Origin: Globobulimina sp.
Taxonomy: Eukaryota; Foraminifera; Rotaliida
Assembly: GCA_003354225.1 (NCBI GenBank)
Contig: PIVH01000231.1
Span: forward strand, 1 to 6,826
DNA: 6,826 nucleotides
Direction of reading: 5' to 3'
The stretch's first letter is position 1. Every line of letters begins with the position of its first letter. Positions 6,636 to 6,826 of the stretch are shown here, one piece after another. A program made the position numbers and the translations under genes. The notes below the pieces were generated by a model that saw only the letters and a program-made list of their open reading frames with translations, ran no database searches and was not told where the DNA came from.

Positions 6636-6826
6636 CTGACGCTGAGGACTGCTTTGGTTAGTTTGCAAGTTTGCTTTTTGTTTACGACGACGGTATTGAT
6701 GACTAGAGTGCTTTTTGAGTTTAGGTAAAATCTAAATATCAAAAACACTTTTGAACACAACAATAGTTTGTTCTCTTCTGTCATATTCAATACCGGGATG
6801 ATTTCTGTAAACCGAAATATCCACAA
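6636..6826 (-). other. 5' leader region of the element
   Basis: The Gag frame stays open upstream of its first ATG to a stop at 6732-6734. The extra 32 codons are basic (a run of three Arg near 6684-6692) but contain no ATG. Two AG dinucleotides could be 3' splice sites joining an upstream exon: one at 6732-6733 (the AG of the stop codon, entering in phase 0) and one at 6703-6704 (phase 2). A separate ATG at 6784 begins a short reading in another frame. I see no TATA box or terminal repeat that I would defend. This is either 5' UTR or the end of a short upstream exon. Confidence 0.4.

Larger units (their letters stand above)
213..6731 (-). mobile_element. DIRS-like tyrosine-recombinase retrotransposon (interior; ends not seen)
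   Basis: Four long open blocks lie head to tail on the minus strand in the order Gag-like, Gag-like with zinc knuckle, RT-RNase H, tyrosine recombinase. Gag, then RT-RNase H, then tyrosine recombinase is the DIRS order; it differs from LTR elements, which carry a protease and a DDE integrase. DIRS elements are thought to integrate a circular DNA copy through the recombinase. No protease, DDE integrase or DAM-type methyltransferase domain is seen. No internal stop or frameshift interrupts the blocks. Terminal inverted repeats and the internal complementary region expected of DIRS elements were not recognised, and the element probably runs past one or both window edges. Ngaro- or PAT-type relatives of the same order remain possible; telling them apart needs the termini and a phylogeny. 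Confidence 0.88.

Noticed and set aside
6539-6826. A minus-strand reading with an ATG at 6784, overlapping the Gag start in another frame
   Set aside because: Its second half is the Gag coding sequence out of frame. The first codons after 6784 might be a short upstream exon, but no convincing donor could be chosen.
1-6826. LTR retrotransposon or integrated retrovirus
   Set aside because: No protease motif, no HHCC/DDE integrase, no LTRs and no envelope-like protein; a tyrosine recombinase replaces the integrase.

Overview
The window is almost entirely the inside of one eukaryotic retrotransposon of the DIRS type (tyrosine-recombinase retrotransposon), read on the minus strand. Three observations support this. 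There is a reverse transcriptase followed by RNase H with all acidic residues visible. Downstream of it is a tyrosine recombinase instead of a DDE integrase. Upstream are Gag-like blocks, the second ending in a Cys/His zinc-knuckle region of the kind found in DIRS Gag proteins. No bacterial features (Shine-Dalgarno sites, operon-like packing) are seen. The DNA is AT-rich, and apparent splice signals separate the blocks. The host is therefore a eukaryote with an AT-rich genome, such as a protist, fungus or invertebrate; I cannot name it from the sequence.

Layout in transcription order (right to left on the plus strand): 6636-6826 leader region, upstream end of the element not reached; 5019-6635 Gag-like block 1; 4650-5047 probable intron; 3628-4649 Gag-like block 2 with zinc knuckle; 3375-3627 non-coding gap with a hairpin and a cluster of bZIP-type motifs; 1639-3374 RT-RNase H; 1502-1638 short gap; 213-1501 tyrosine recombinase; 1-212 3' region with a possible polyadenylation signal. 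No DIRS-type methyltransferase (DAM) domain is present, and neither terminal repeat nor internal complementary region could be recognised.

The most interesting point is expression. The RT-RNase H block and the recombinase block have no usable ATG before their conserved domains. Both blocks, and Gag block 2, open just behind a plausible 3' splice site, and all three sites enter the coding frame in the same phase (phase 1). A donor-like sequence at the end of Gag block 1 is also phase 1. Splicing it to block 2 gives a continuous Gag of about 869 residues. The same donor could in principle be joined to the RT or recombinase acceptors, so one leader exon might supply the start codon to every protein of the element. 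This is inference, but RNA reads would test it directly. All four blocks are free of stops and frameshifts, which suggests a recently active copy.
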